From positions 1-64,000 of the forward strand of contig NZ_JANZNQ010000009.1 of assembly GCF_027257955.1 (NCBI RefSeq): a stretch of 64,000 nucleotides of DNA. Reading direction: 5' to 3'. Position 1 is the stretch's first letter; every line of letters starts with the position of its first letter. The notes beneath the pieces are model-generated. The model worked only from the letters and a program-made list of their open reading frames with translations, had not been told where the DNA came from and did no database searches. A program made the position numbers and the translations under genes. Source of the DNA: Zhongshania aquatica. GTDB taxonomy: Bacteria > Pseudomonadota > Gammaproteobacteria > Pseudomonadales > Spongiibacteraceae. Below, one piece after another: positions 16,979-26,579 of this stretch.

Positions 16979-19176
16979 GTTTTACCCGCCGTTTGACCTT
17001 CTCGTTCGTTGCCATTCTGGTACTGTCTTTAAGCAGTGTATTAATTCAGGTTTGGGGTAACGATACTCGACGGAGGAATGTCTGGTTGCTTCAACATGTA
17101 ATTCGCACCCAGTCAGAGTTGAACGATTTTAGCCAGCGCATGTACAGCACCCACAGAAAAATACTCGTGGTCGATGCCTTGGCGGAGTCAGGTACTCAAA
17201 ATGGCATTACCGTTGCTGAGCGAAAAGAGTTGCTTAGTGGTATTGATGCGTTGGTTGCGTTAGAGGAGGAGTTAAACGACGACTTACAAGAATATTTAGA
17301 ACAAGGGCGTTATGAACCATTGGATGCGGCTCTTTTGCTCCAGCACTGGCGGCAGTTTTTAGAGTCTGATTTTGAGCCGCACGGTGAAGATCTGCAGCGT
17401 GAGTACGAGGCCTTGAGTTCGCGTATTAGCGCCAACGAATGGTATTTATTAACGCGCTCAGATGAAATAAACGTGGGCTTACGTGAAGTGGTTAGCATGA
17501 CCAACAAGGTAGCGTTGGCGGTATTTTTATTGGCGCTGATTACGACCTTCGTACTCGGGTACTACATGACGCGCTATACGCGACGCGCGATACGCCAACT
17601 TCAGAAAGGTACCTCTGAATGGGGCGAGGGTAACTTCGATTACAGTATTGGCGATATGGGGCGCGATGAGTTTGGCCAGCTGGCCAATTCTTTCAACGAC
17701 ATGGCATCTAGTCTCAGGCAGGCGATGGGAAGTGCGCGCGAGGCAAGCCGTCGCGCGGATGCCGCTAACCAAGCGAAAAGTGGCTTTTTGGCGAATATGA
17801 GCCATGAACTGCGTACGCCTATGAACGCCATCATCGGCTATTCCGAAATGCTGCTAGAAGAAATTGATGAAGAAGAGCAGTTATCGGTTAGCGATTTACA
17901 GCCAGACCTAGAAAAAATTCAATTAGCTGGCAAGCATCTGCTGACCTTGATTAATGACGTGCTGGATATTTCCAAAATTGAATCTGGGCGCATGGCGGTG
18001 TTCTGGGAGGACGTTGCCTTAGAGGCGGTGCTGCGCGACGTGGAAATTACCGTCGCGCCGTTGATGGAAAAAAATCGCAACATCCTGCATTGCGATTTTG
18101 ACTTACGCAATGAGCGTATTCGCACCGACGTTACACGCCTGCGACAGATTTTGTTAAATCTGCTGAGTAATGCCGCTAAGTTTACGCGCTCCGGCGATGT
18201 GTTTCTTAGTGTCTCTGAGCTTACCGAGGATGGCCACGATTATTTGCTTGCAGAGGTGCGCGACACTGGCATTGGCATGAGTGAAGAGCAACTGGGTCGC
18301 GTATTTGATGCCTTTGTGCAGGCCGATCTGTCGACCACTAAACAGTATGGTGGTTCTGGTTTAGGGTTAACCATTTCCCGTAAATTTGCTGAACTACTGG
18401 GTGGTACGATTACGGCGAGCAGCGAACTGGGACGGGGCTCGCGGTTTGTGTTGCGGCTACCGGTGGGTGTTGGTGCAAGTGATTCTATAGGAGGGCTTGA
18501 GAAGACTGCCAGTGGCGATATATTAGTTATTGATGATGATCTTGCCGCGCTTGATTTAAGTCACCGGGCATTGAGTCGCGAGGGTTACCATGTTCGCACT
18601 GCTTCATCTGGGGCCGAGGGCTTGGTCATGGCGCGGCAACATCGACCTGATTTGGTGGTGCTGGATGTGATGATGCCGGGGCTAGATGGCTGGCAGGTAC
18701 TACATAGTTTACGCGGCGACCCTGTTTTAGGAAGTGTGCCTGTACTGATGTTGTCGATGTTAAATGAGCATGATCTGGGTTTATTGCTTGGCGCCAGCGG
18801 CTATCTGGTTAAACCGGTTGAAAGCGCGGAGCTAACGGCGGTCGTGCGTGATCTTTTACCCGCGACGGCGGTGGGTAATATGTTGTTGATTGAAGAGGGC
18901 GATGCTCTGGCACAAGTCATAGAGCTATTGCCGGGCGCTGAGCATTGGAAAATATATCACACTGGTGATTTGGCTCGTGTGGCGGAATTGCTCACTGAGC
19001 TACCTTGGCAATTAATTGTGTTGGGGCCACACAATGATAGCGGTCAAATAGGTCGCTTGGTGGCCCATTTACGCACAGAGCATTGGCGCACAGTGCCGAT
19101 GTTAATGGCGCAGACCGACGCGGAAATACAAAGTCTGCGCGGTCAATTAGGGGCGTATTTAAATCGAGGTGAGTAG
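16975..19176 (+). CDS. Membrane hybrid sensor histidine kinase
   Basis: 733 residues: transmembrane helix (about 7-27), a periplasmic helical sensor region (28-177) without a recognisable ligand domain, second helix (178-198), HAMP (199-250), HisKA with H277 in MSHELRTPMNAI, HATPase_c (NLLSNAAKF, DTGIGM, GSGLGLTIS) and a receiver (about 515-630, phosphoacceptor in VVLDVMMPGLDGW). The last 100 residues look like a second receiver in length and pattern (NMLLIEEGDALAQ, QLIVLGPHNDSG) but lack the phosphoacceptor Asp, so it is a pseudo-receiver. It overlaps the upstream receiver gene by 4 bp. Confidence 0.92.
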   Translation: MSFTRRLTFSFVAILVLSLSSVLIQVWGNDTRRRNVWLLQHVIRTQSELNDFSQRMYSTHRKILVVDALAESGTQNGITVAERKELLSGIDALVALEEELNDDLQEYLEQGRYEPLDAALLLQHWRQFLESDFEPHGEDLQREYEALSSRISANEWYLLTRSDEINVGLREVVSMTNKVALAVFLLALITTFVLGYYMTRYTRRAIRQLQKGTSEWGEGNFDYSIGDMGRDEFGQLANSFNDMASSLRQAMGSAREASRRADAANQAKSGFLANMSHELRTPMNAIIGYSEMLLEEIDEEEQLSVSDLQPDLEKIQLAGKHLLTLINDVLDISKIESGRMAVFWEDVALEAVLRDVEITVAPLMEKNRNILHCDFDLRNERIRTDVTRLRQILLNLLSNAAKFTRSGDVFLSVSELTEDGHDYLLAEVRDTGIGMSEEQLGRVFDAFVQADLSTTKQYGGSGLGLTISRKFAELLGGTITASSELGRGSRFVLRLPVGVGASDSIGGLEKTASGDILVIDDDLAALDLSHRALSREGYHVRTASSGAEGLVMARQHRPDLVVLDVMMPGLDGWQVLHSLRGDPVLGSVPVLMLSMLNEHDLGLLLGASGYLVKPVESAELTAVVRDLLPATAVGNMLLIEEGDALAQVIELLPGAEHWKIYHTGDLARVAELLTELPWQLIVLGPHNDSGQIGRLVAHLRTEHWRTVPMLMAQTDAEIQSLRGQLGAYLNRGE

Positions 19177-19191
19177 GGTACTTCCCGCGTG

Positions 19192-19734
19192 CTATTGCAG
19201 GGTTAATTGGCGCAGTTTTTCTAGCGCTCTTTGTAGGGTAAAAGTTTCGTTCATTAGTTGCTGCTGTTTTGCCTGCGCGATTTCTCGCAAGTGAATTTCT
19301 TCGTTTATCTTCAGCCTTTGCTCCAAGCAAAGTTTCAGGCTAAACAGTAGCGTGTTTAAGCTGGGTTCGTTCTGAGGCCAGCGCATCATTTGCTGATACA
19401 AGCGATCTAATGTCGACGTAGCTAGGCTTAAATTAAATGCTGGGCTATTGGGGTGTAAGTAAACGAGTGTGAGACCGGCTAGGGCTTGCTGAAGCGTGAT
19501 TTGGTCGGTACTAGTGTTGAGTATGCTCTGAAAATCAGCTTCGGCTATTGCAAATTGCATTGCGCTGAGTTGCCGCTGCGCTTCTGAGAGTTTGCTGATT
19601 TTGGTGGCTGTATTTAACGGAGGAGGGCTTACGGCGTCTGAATCTTGAGGAGTGGCTTGGCAGCCTAGCATCAGATTTGTAAGTGCAAAATAAATACCGG
19701 CGGTGCATAGCAGGCGAGTGGCGTTAGCTAGCAT
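19192..19734 (-). CDS. Putative lipoprotein of unknown function
   Basis: A 180-residue protein with an N-terminal hydrophobic segment ending in a lipobox-like LMLGC (Cys25), followed by a Pro/Asp-rich linker and a helical body rich in Gln and Leu. The body resembles tetratricopeptide-type helices (LSEAQRQLSAMQFAIAEADF) and a Gln-rich C-terminal coil (REIAQAKQQQLMNETF). It is likely anchored to the inner or outer membrane facing the periplasm. It is convergent with the hybrid kinase (15-bp gap) and downstream of rpoD. I do not recognise a named family. Confidence 0.7.
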   Translation of the reverse strand: MLANATRLLCTAGIYFALTNLMLGCQATPQDSDAVSPPPLNTATKISKLSEAQRQLSAMQFAIAEADFQSILNTSTDQITLQQALAGLTLVYLHPNSPAFNLSLATSTLDRLYQQMMRWPQNEPSLNTLLFSLKLCLEQRLKINEEIHLREIAQAKQQQLMNETFTLQRALEKLRQLTLQ

Positions 19735-19755
19735 CGAAATAGGTCCGTTTTTAAT

Positions 19756-19795
19756 CTGTGGGAGCCGAGCTTGCCACGGATGTGCACAAGCTCGG
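19756..19795. repeat. REP-like hairpin downstream of rpoD
   Basis: Arms CCGAGCTTG (19765-19773) and CAAGCTCGG (19787-19795) form a 9-bp stem, preceded by CTGTGGGAG. The order GTGGGAG then a GC-rich palindrome with CTTGCC is close to the extragenic palindromes of Pseudomonas (consensus begins TGTGGGAGC). It lies between the rpoD stop and the lipoprotein start. Without a U-run it is not a classical terminator, but it could stabilise the 3' end of the rpoD transcript. I saw no second copy in this window. Confidence 0.5.
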
Positions 19796-19811
19796 TTTAT
19801 GTCGTGTTGCT

Positions 19812-21599
19812 TTATTCGTCTAGGAAGCTGCGCAGATGATCTGAGCGTGTTGGGTGACGCAGTTTGCGCAACGCCTTTGCTTCAATCTGACGAATACGTT
19901 CGCGGGTTACATCGAACTGCTTACCAACCTCTTCAAGGGTGTGGTCGGTATTCATGTCGATACCAAAGCGCATCCGCAATACTTTCGCTTCACGTGCGGT
20001 CAGGCCAGCCAAGACGTCTTTCGTCGCTTCACGTAAACCTTCACCAGTGGCAGATTCAATGGGCGACGAAATAGTGCTGTCTTCGATAAAGTCACCCAAA
20101 TGCGAATCTTCGTCGTCGCCAATAGGCGTTTCCATCGAGATTGGCTCTTTGGCGATTTTCAGTACTTTGCGAACTTTGTCTTCCGGCATTTCCATGCGCT
20201 CACCAAGTTCTTCTGGTGTAGGCTCGCGCCCCATTTCCTGAAGCATTTGACGAGAAATACGATTCAGTTTGTTGATCGTTTCAATCATGTGTACTGGAAT
20301 ACGAATAGTGCGCGCCTGGTCAGCAATAGAGCGGGTAATAGCCTGACGTATCCACCATGTCGCATAAGTAGAGAATTTGTAACCACGACGGTATTCAAAC
20401 TTATCTACCGCTTTCATCAGGCCGATATTACCTTCCTGAATTAAGTCGAGGAATTGCAAACCACGGTTGGTGTATTTTTTCGCGATTGAGATAACCAAAC
20501 GAAGGTTAGCTTCAACCATTTCTTTCTTAGCGCGACGTGCGCGTGCTTCGCCGATAGAAACGCGACGGTTGATTTCTTTAATATCAGAAATCGTCAGGTC
20601 TTGGCGCTCTTCAATGTAAGCAATTTTGTTCTGGATGCGACGGATAATGTCGCTGTAATCCGCGAGCTTGGTGTGTTTTTTCAGTAGCTCATCAGCCCAC
20701 TTCAGATTGGCTTCATTGCCTTGGAAGCTGCGAATAAACTCTTTGCGATCTATGCCAACATTTTTAACGCAGATTGTCATAATCTCGCGTTCCATCGAGC
20801 GAATAGAGCTCAATGTGGTGCGAACTTCTTCAATAAGCGGATCAAACATACTTGGAGTAAGTTTGAAGAATTTGAACAGCTCGCCTAGGGCATTTAATTC
20901 TTTTGCTGTTTGCTTGCTGTAACGACCATGCTCAGCAATAGACTTTTCCACTTTGTCAGATTGCTTTTGCAGTGCAGCAAAACGAATTTTTGCTTCTTCT
21001 GGATCTGGGCCAGACACCGCATCTTCGTCGTCATCACTGGCTTCTGCAGCGGCAGCGGCTTGCGCCTGCGGTGAGGGAACGTTGTCGGCAGGATCTAAAT
21101 AGCCGCTCATAATGTCGCCAAGACGGCGTTCTTCAGCAACGACTTTGTTGTATTCACTCAGTACGCCGGTGACAACACCGGGATAGAAGGCGAGCGCGGC
21201 CATCACTTCACGGATACCTTCTTCGATCCGTTTCGCAATAACGATTTCGCCCTCGCGGGTTAATAGCTCAACCGTGCCCATTTCACGCATATACATACGC
21301 ACTGGGTCGGTGGTACGACCAGTTTCGGTTTCAACGGCGGCGAGTGCAGCGGCAGCTTCAGCGGCGGCGATATCGTCTGGCGAATCACTGCCAGCCATGA
21401 TCAGGGTGTCTTCGTCAGGTGCGTGTTCAAACACCTGAATACCCATGTCATTGATCATTTGGATGATTTCTTCGACCTGATCCGGATCGGAAATATCCTC
21501 CGGCAAATGGTCGTTGACCTCAGAGTACGTCAGATAACCCTGCTCCTTGCCTTTGGCAATGAGTTGTTTGAGGCGCGATTGATGCTTTGAGTCACTCAT
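19812..21599 (-). CDS. rpoD: RNA polymerase primary sigma factor 70
   Basis: 595 residues with all sigma-70 regions: region 1.1 at the N-terminus ([20 protein letters not shown]), region 1.2 ([20 protein letters not shown]), a long non-conserved acidic insert, region 2 ([20 protein letters not shown] for -10 recognition and melting), region 3 and region 4 ([19 protein letters not shown] for -35 recognition). The acidic insert (about 170-200, [12 protein letters not shown]) is typical of gammaproteobacterial RpoD. It is the last gene of the rpsU-yqeY-dnaG-rpoD macromolecular synthesis block, with its own candidate promoter. Confidence 0.98.
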   Translation of the reverse strand: MSDSKHQSRLKQLIAKGKEQGYLTYSEVNDHLPEDISDPDQVEEIIQMINDMGIQVFEHAPDEDTLIMAGSDSPDDIAAAEAAAALAAVETETGRTTDPVRMYMREMGTVELLTREGEIVIAKRIEEGIREVMAALAFYPGVVTGVLSEYNKVVAEERRLGDIMSGYLDPADNVPSPQAQAAAAAEASDDDEDAVSGPDPEEAKIRFAALQKQSDKVEKSIAEHGRYSKQTAKELNALGELFKFFKLTPSMFDPLIEEVRTTLSSIRSMEREIMTICVKNVGIDRKEFIRSFQGNEANLKWADELLKKHTKLADYSDIIRRIQNKIAYIEERQDLTISDIKEINRRVSIGEARARRAKKEMVEANLRLVISIAKKYTNRGLQFLDLIQEGNIGLMKAVDKFEYRRGYKFSTYATWWIRQAITRSIADQARTIRIPVHMIETINKLNRISRQMLQEMGREPTPEELGERMEMPEDKVRKVLKIAKEPISMETPIGDDEDSHLGDFIEDSTISSPIESATGEGLREATKDVLAGLTAREAKVLRMRFGIDMNTDHTLEEVGKQFDVTRERIRQIEAKALRKLRHPTRSDHLRSFLDE

Positions 21600-21643
21600 T
21601 CTTTCAAATTACTCGTTGGGTGCAGGTTAAAAAATAGCCGCAA

Positions 21644-21649
21644 ATTATA
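21644..21649 (-). promoter_or_regulatory. Candidate -10 element for rpoD
   Basis: On the minus strand a perfect TATAAT lies 45 bases upstream of the rpoD start in the 182-bp dnaG-rpoD gap. No good -35 hexamer sits 16-18 bases before it. An internal promoter for rpoD is known in the homologous operon of other gammaproteobacteria, which supports the reading. Confidence 0.4.
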
Positions 21650-21781
21650 CCCTATTCACCCCCTGTACGACCAGTAAAATCCGGACTTGTTCAGGGAGTA
21701 AGCGTGTAATGTGCGATTGGCTGGCTTATCTGTGTTCTCTAGTAATGTGTTGCTAACATCTAGTTCTGATAGATATTGGCG

Positions 21782-23644
21782 CTACAGGCGATGTTTTTGC
21801 TTTAAAAGCTGCTGAATCGTCAGTAATTGCTGTTTATCAGCTTCACTAAGTTCAGCGTAGTTGGCGCTTTCTGGTTTGTCGACCTCGTTGCTTACTCTTA
21901 ATTTATCGACATGACTACGCAGTGTTGCGGTGGATTTCTGAGCGTCGAGGTGTGCTAGTGTGTCAAAAAAGGCAGTTTCCGCTTTTTCGTCGTTCAATTC
22001 TGTGCCGAGTAGCTCAATAGTTTTCAATGCCTCGGTCATTACCTCGTATTCTGGTTGACCGTACCAGTGGCCTAGGAGCATGGCGGTGCTGGAGTTTGGG
22101 CGCTTTCGCAATAATGCGATGGTGCTATTTAGCAGGCTGGCGGCGGCTGAGTCATCTTCGTTGGCGATACTTGTTGGGCTGGTTGCCGCGCCTTTTGGAT
22201 TAAACAATAACATCGCGAGGGCGAATAAAAGTGGATCTCTGCGTCCACCGGGCAGCTTTGCGGTAAGTTTCTGAGTGCTGCGGCGCTGTTCTGGTACTTT
22301 GGGGGCTGGAGTATCTTCTGGTTCTACGACGGGTTGCTGCTGACTTAGCAGTGTGTCGACCGATTGGCGGCTTAGTCCCGTGCGCTCGGCAAGTGAATCC
22401 AGCATGAGTTGGCGGAATACGCCATCTGGCAGGAGCTGCAAGCGAGGTAGTGCGAGTTTGCTCAGGCGCGCTTTGCCTTCCAGTGTGTCCGGGTCGGTTT
22501 GATCGTAAAGTGATTCAAAAAAGTAGCGCTCTAGTGGTGCGGCACCGGCAAGTAGTTTTTGGAACCCGGCAGGGCCGTCGCGGTTTACCACGCTATCTGG
22601 GTCATCGCCTTCGGGCAGAAATAAAAATCGAATCCGGCGGCCATCTTCCATAACGGGAAGGGCATTTTCTAGAGCGCGCTCCGCGGCTTTGCGTCCGGCG
22701 TCGTCGCCGTCAAAGCAAAAAATCAGTTCGCTGGCGTAGCGGAATGCGGTGCGCAGATGTTCAGTATTGCTCGCGGTGCCGAGGGTGGCGATGCCGGTCA
22801 TAATGCCGTGTTGGGCGAGGGCGACAACGTCCATATACCCTTCGACGACGAGTAGTTGTTCTAGGTGGCGATTATTTTGCCGAGCTTGGTACAGGCCGTA
22901 TAGTTCTTTGCCTTTGTGGAATATGTCGGTTTCGGGTGAATTGAGGTATTTGGGTTTGTCGTCGCCCAAGACCCTACCGCCGAAGGCGATTACCCTTCCG
23001 CGATTATCGCGAATGGGGAACATGATGCGGTCGCGAAAGCGGTCATAGAGTTTACCGTCTTCTTTTTCGATCAGCATGCCCGCGTCGATCAGTTGCTGTT
23101 TGTGCTCTTCGGTGTCGCCGAAGGTTTTTAATAAATTGTCCCAGCCAGGTGGGGCAAAGCCAATATTAAAATCTCTGGCAATGCGGCCGCTTAGGCCGCG
23201 CCGTTTTAGGTAGTCCACGGCGCGCTGGGATTGGGCATCGCTGCGCAGCTGCTTTTGGTAGTAAGCGGAAACCTGTTCCATCAGATCGTAAATGGTTTTG
23301 CGGCGTTCTTGCTTTACCTGCTGCTGCGGACTGAGGTCTTCGCGGGGAACTTCTAAGCCTGCTATGTGGGCAAGATTGTCTACGGCGCCAGGAAAATCTT
23401 GGCGTTCGTAGTCCATAAGAAAGCCGATGGCATTGCCCCCGGCGCCGCAGCCAAAGCAGTAGTAAAATTGTTTGTCTGGATTAACGCTAAATGAAGGCGT
23501 TTTTTCGTCGTGGAATGGGCAGCGGGCGCTATAATTCTTACCCGTCTTTTTTAGGGAGACACGGCGATTAATGACGTCGACAATATCAACCCTAGAGAGC
23601 AGGTCGTCGATAAAGTATTGGGGGATACGTCCTTTTGCGGCCAC
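21782..23644 (-). CDS. dnaG: DNA primase
   Basis: 620 residues. The N-terminal CHC2 zinc finger (CPFHDEKTPSF ... YYCFGCGAGG, about 41-67) binds template. The TOPRIM catalytic core shows EGYMDVVAL and the metal acidic pair in FDGDDAGRKAAERAL. A C-terminal helical DnaB-interaction domain follows. It makes RNA primers at the replication fork. The start is a GTG. It follows yqeY by 79 bp and precedes rpoD. The linker between the core and the helicase-binding domain (about 430-455) is Pro/Gln-rich. Confidence 0.98.
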   Translation of the reverse strand: MAAKGRIPQYFIDDLLSRVDIVDVINRRVSLKKTGKNYSARCPFHDEKTPSFSVNPDKQFYYCFGCGAGGNAIGFLMDYERQDFPGAVDNLAHIAGLEVPREDLSPQQQVKQERRKTIYDLMEQVSAYYQKQLRSDAQSQRAVDYLKRRGLSGRIARDFNIGFAPPGWDNLLKTFGDTEEHKQQLIDAGMLIEKEDGKLYDRFRDRIMFPIRDNRGRVIAFGGRVLGDDKPKYLNSPETDIFHKGKELYGLYQARQNNRHLEQLLVVEGYMDVVALAQHGIMTGIATLGTASNTEHLRTAFRYASELIFCFDGDDAGRKAAERALENALPVMEDGRRIRFLFLPEGDDPDSVVNRDGPAGFQKLLAGAAPLERYFFESLYDQTDPDTLEGKARLSKLALPRLQLLPDGVFRQLMLDSLAERTGLSRQSVDTLLSQQQPVVEPEDTPAPKVPEQRRSTQKLTAKLPGGRRDPLLFALAMLLFNPKGAATSPTSIANEDDSAAASLLNSTIALLRKRPNSSTAMLLGHWYGQPEYEVMTEALKTIELLGTELNDEKAETAFFDTLAHLDAQKSTATLRSHVDKLRVSNEVDKPESANYAELSEADKQQLLTIQQLLKQKHRL

Positions 23645-23723
23645 GTTAGCGTTTCCGGAGCAGAAGTTGAGTGAGCGTATCAGTTGGTGTCGGTGCTAGC
23701 AATTGCCCAGAGTGTAGATTTGG

Positions 23724-24176
23724 CTATGCCAGTAGTGCTTTGATCTTTTGACTAACGGCGCCCATATCTGCTCGGCCCTGTACTTTTGGCTTAAGTATAG
23801 CGACCACTTTGCCCATATCTTTTACCGCTTCCGCGCCGCTAGTGGCAATGGCTTCTTTAATGAGGCCTTCCAATTCGTCGTCGCTTAAGGGGGTGGGCAT
23901 ATAAGACTGGATAACGCCCATTTCAAAGCGTTCCTGCTCGGCCAGTTCTTCACGGCCAGCATTCTCATACTGGCTGATCGAGTCGCGGCGTTGCTTACAC
24001 ATTTTGTCGAGTACAACTAAAACTCGCGCATCATCAATATCAATGCGCTCGTCGACTTCAATGCGTTTTATCTCGGCGAGTATCAGTCGCACGGCATTCA
24101 ATGTCGCTTTTTCTTTGGCTCGCATCGCGGTTTTCATCGCGTCTGTGAGCGTTTGTTTTAGCGTTTGATCTGCCAT
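23724..24176 (-). CDS. GatB/YqeY domain protein
   Basis: A 150-residue stand-alone GatB/YqeY protein: helical, with DAMKTAMRAKEKATLNAVRLILAEIK at the start of the domain and GAVSQKIKALL at the end, the latter shared with the tail of GatB. The family associates with tRNA-dependent amidotransferase or tRNA metabolism, but a biochemical role is not established. Its place between rpsU and dnaG is conserved in many gammaproteobacteria. A good purine-rich site (AAGGA) precedes the ATG. Confidence 0.94.
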   Translation of the reverse strand: MADQTLKQTLTDAMKTAMRAKEKATLNAVRLILAEIKRIEVDERIDIDDARVLVVLDKMCKQRRDSISQYENAGREELAEQERFEMGVIQSYMPTPLSDDELEGLIKEAIATSGAEAVKDMGKVVAILKPKVQGRADMGAVSQKIKALLA

Positions 24177-24255
24177 GGGCTCGCCAAGGTTCCTTTATAA
24201 AGGAGGGTGGAGCTAAAGCGCTATTGCGCTACTAAAAACTCGTAAAACAGAGTGC

Positions 24256-24471
24256 TTAGTAGAGGCGTTGCTGCTTTTTGTTGTCGCGTGATACTTTTTT
24301 AGCATGACGTTTAACAGCTGCTGCTGCTTGACGCTTACGAACAGAAGTTGGTTTTTCGTAGAATTCACGACGACGAACTTCTGCCAATACGCCTGCTTTC
24401 TCGCAAGAACGCTTAAAGCGGCGTAGGGCGATATCAAATGGTTCGTTTTCTTTGAGTTTGACTGAAGGCAT
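24256..24471 (-). CDS. rpsU: 30S ribosomal protein S21
   Basis: 71 residues, the typical length, with [20 protein letters not shown] at the N-terminus and a strongly basic C-terminal half. S21 helps 30S subunits start translation near the anti-Shine-Dalgarno region. It is the first gene of the rpsU-yqeY-dnaG-rpoD block and divergent from tsaD. The shared 186-bp region (24472-24657) must hold both promoters; I see no convincing LexA box in it. Confidence 0.98.
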   Translation of the reverse strand: MPSVKLKENEPFDIALRRFKRSCEKAGVLAEVRRREFYEKPTSVRKRQAAAAVKRHAKKVSRDNKKQQRLY

Positions 24472-24657
24472 TCGTTAAACCTGTCCTAATCAATGTGCAA
24501 AAATTTGCTGTCTGCACCGCAAAATTAAAAGCGGCACTCCAAGGGCGCTGAATTCTATACTCTGTTGTGGCAAAAAGCAAAGCCATTAAGGTGATAACTG
24601 GTGCGAATCCGATTGAGCCAGTATCATGCGCCCTCAAATGATGTGGGATGTCTAAAC

Positions 24658-25683
24658 GTGCGTGTTTTAGGACTGGAAACCTCCTGTGATGAAACAGGTG
24701 TGGCCATATACGATTCTGAGCGGGGTTTGCTTGCCGAGGCTTTATATAGCCAGGTAGCGCTGCACGCTGAATTTGGTGGTGTGGTGCCCGAGCTGGCGTC
24801 GCGTGACCATGTGCGGAAATTGCTTCCGCTAGTGCGTGAGGTCTTGGATAAAGCCAGCATGCGGGGCAGCGAATTAGACGGTGTCGCATTTACCAACGGC
24901 CCAGGTCTTGCCGGCGCCTTGATGGTAGGTGCTTGTGCTGGCCGCGCTATGGCCTACGGTTGGGGTATTCCCGCGGTTGCGGTGCATCATATGGAAGGGC
25001 ATTTACTGGCGCCCATGCTAGAAGAAAACGCGCCGTCGTTTCCGTTTATTGCCTTGTTGGTGTCTGGTGGTCATACCCAACTAGTTCGCGTTGACGGTAT
25101 TGGTCAGTACCGCATATTAGGTGAATCGCTAGATGATGCTGCGGGTGAGGCCTTTGATAAAGCGGCCAAAATGCTCGATTTAGGCTATCCCGGTGGCCCA
25201 CAGGTCGCCAAGGCGGCAGAGCGCGGAAACATTGGTCGATATACATTTCCTCGGCCCATGGTGAATCGTCCAGGCCTGGATTTTAGTTTCAGCGGTTTGA
25301 AAACGTTCACCTTGAATACGGTTGCTGCCAGTCGCGAGGTTGGAGCGTATGACTCGCAGGATCAGGCTGATATTGCCGCCGCGTTTCAAGAGGCTGTTGT
25401 AGATACGCTGGTGATAAAATGCACCCGCGCCTTGGTCCAAGAAAATCTGAGTACTTTAGTGATGGCGGGTGGCGTGAGCGCCAATACCGTATTGCGGGCG
25501 CGTTTGGCGCAGAAATTAACTAAGACCGGCGGCAAAGTATTTTATCCGCGACCTGAATTTTGTACGGACAATGGCGCCATGATCGCCTATGCGGGCCATT
25601 GTCGGTTAGTGGCGGGACAAAGCGAAGACCTTGGTGTTTTAATTCGGCCCCGCTGGCCGATGACTGAATTGACCCCAATCTGA
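24658..25683 (+). CDS. tsaD: tRNA N6-adenosine threonylcarbamoyltransferase
   Basis: 341 residues of the Kae1/TsaD ASKHA fold. [13 protein letters not shown] is the invariant N-terminus. [10 protein letters not shown] supplies the iron-binding HxExH, and [22 protein letters not shown] and [12 protein letters not shown] are further signatures. With TsaB/TsaE it transfers threonylcarbamoyl to A37 of ANN-reading tRNAs. I chose the GTG at 24658 because homologues begin exactly at this Met; a longer frame from a GTG at 24601 adds 19 unrelated residues. It heads a plus-strand run with folB and folK. Confidence 0.98.
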   Translation: MRVLGLETSCDETGVAIYDSERGLLAEALYSQVALHAEFGGVVPELASRDHVRKLLPLVREVLDKASMRGSELDGVAFTNGPGLAGALMVGACAGRAMAYGWGIPAVAVHHMEGHLLAPMLEENAPSFPFIALLVSGGHTQLVRVDGIGQYRILGESLDDAAGEAFDKAAKMLDLGYPGGPQVAKAAERGNIGRYTFPRPMVNRPGLDFSFSGLKTFTLNTVAASREVGAYDSQDQADIAAAFQEAVVDTLVIKCTRALVQENLSTLVMAGGVSANTVLRARLAQKLTKTGGKVFYPRPEFCTDNGAMIAYAGHCRLVAGQSEDLGVLIRPRWPMTELTPI

Positions 25684-25713
25684 TTTTATTCATTGCCGGA
25701 CAAGACGCTATTT

Positions 25714-26067
25714 ATGGATATAGTTTATATACGTGGCTTAAAGGTGGATACGGTGATTGGTATCTATGATTTTGAGCGTGCGCATCGTCAAACCTTGGTG
25801 CTGGATCTGGAGTTGGGCACGGATATTCGACCCGCAGCTGCAGCTGATGATGTTAGCCTGACTTTAAACTACAAGGCGATCACCGAGACCGTAGAGCGCT
25901 TTGTTAAAGAAAGTGAGTTTCAGTTGGTCGAAACACTTGCGCAGTGCTGTGCAGAAATGATTATGACGGAATTTCCAGTACCGTGGTTGCGGCTGAGTTT
26001 AAGTAAGCCTGGCGCCATGAAGCAGGCTAATGATGTAGGCATAATTATAGAGCGTGGTCAGCGCTAA
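25714..26067 (+). CDS. folB: Dihydroneopterin aldolase
   Basis: 117 residues. DIVYIRGLKVDTVIGIYDFE is the FolB start, with the catalytic Glu in the IYDFER segment, and LVETLAQCCAEMI and LSLSKPGAM follow the family. It converts dihydroneopterin to 6-hydroxymethyl-dihydropterin and glycolaldehyde in folate synthesis. A TTG at 25693 would add seven residues, but the ATG at 25714 fits homologues. It lies 30 bp after tsaD and 2 bp before folK, so folate genes and tsaD probably share a transcript. Confidence 0.95.
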   Translation: MDIVYIRGLKVDTVIGIYDFERAHRQTLVLDLELGTDIRPAAAADDVSLTLNYKAITETVERFVKESEFQLVETLAQCCAEMIMTEFPVPWLRLSLSKPGAMKQANDVGIIIERGQR

Positions 26068-26069
26068 TT

Positions 26070-26579
26070 ATGGCAGAAGTCTTTCTCAGCCTTGGTAGCA
26101 ATACCGCGCGCTATCGCCATATGACCATTGCGCTAGATACGTTGGCGCAGCAGTTTGGTGATTTGCTGCTGTCCCGTGTTTACGAAAGTGAATCAGTGGG
26201 TTTTCGCGGTAGCTTATTTTTGAATATGGCTGTGGGTTTGACGACCGATCTCCCGTTGCCAGCGTTGGCACTGCAATTACGCCAGATAGAGTTGAATAAC
26301 GGGCGCCAAGTTGGCGCGCCGAAATTTAGTCCGCGCACCCTCGATATTGATATTTTAAGTTACGATGAAGTGTGTGGTTGTCACGATGGTATTGAACTTC
26401 CCCGTGACGAAATTCTCTATAACGCCTTTGTTTTATTACCGCTGAGCGAGATCGCGCCTGATCGCTGTCATCCTGTTGATGGTCGTAAATACCAAGAGCT
26501 GTGGCAGGCTTATCAGTCGGATCAAAAATTATGGCCGGTGCCTTTTAGATGGCAGGGCCGCGATATCTCAGCGGATTAG
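26070..26579 (+). CDS. folK: Hydroxymethyl-dihydropterin pyrophosphokinase
   Basis: 169 residues. It opens with FLSLGSNTA; the HPPK signature lies at [17 protein letters not shown] (about 87-103), which holds the two metal-binding Asp residues, followed by [22 protein letters not shown]. It passes pyrophosphate from ATP to the pterin, the step after FolB. Its stop overlaps the stop region of the convergent cca gene by 4 bp. Confidence 0.96.
   Translation: MAEVFLSLGSNTARYRHMTIALDTLAQQFGDLLLSRVYESESVGFRGSLFLNMAVGLTTDLPLPALALQLRQIELNNGRQVGAPKFSPRTLDIDILSYDEVCGCHDGIELPRDEILYNAFVLLPLSEIAPDRCHPVDGRKYQELWQAYQSDQKLWPVPFRWQGRDISAD

Noticed and set aside
24472-24657. LexA box in the rpsU/tsaD region
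   Set aside because: No convincing CTG-N10-CAG with the proper A/T-rich centre was found.
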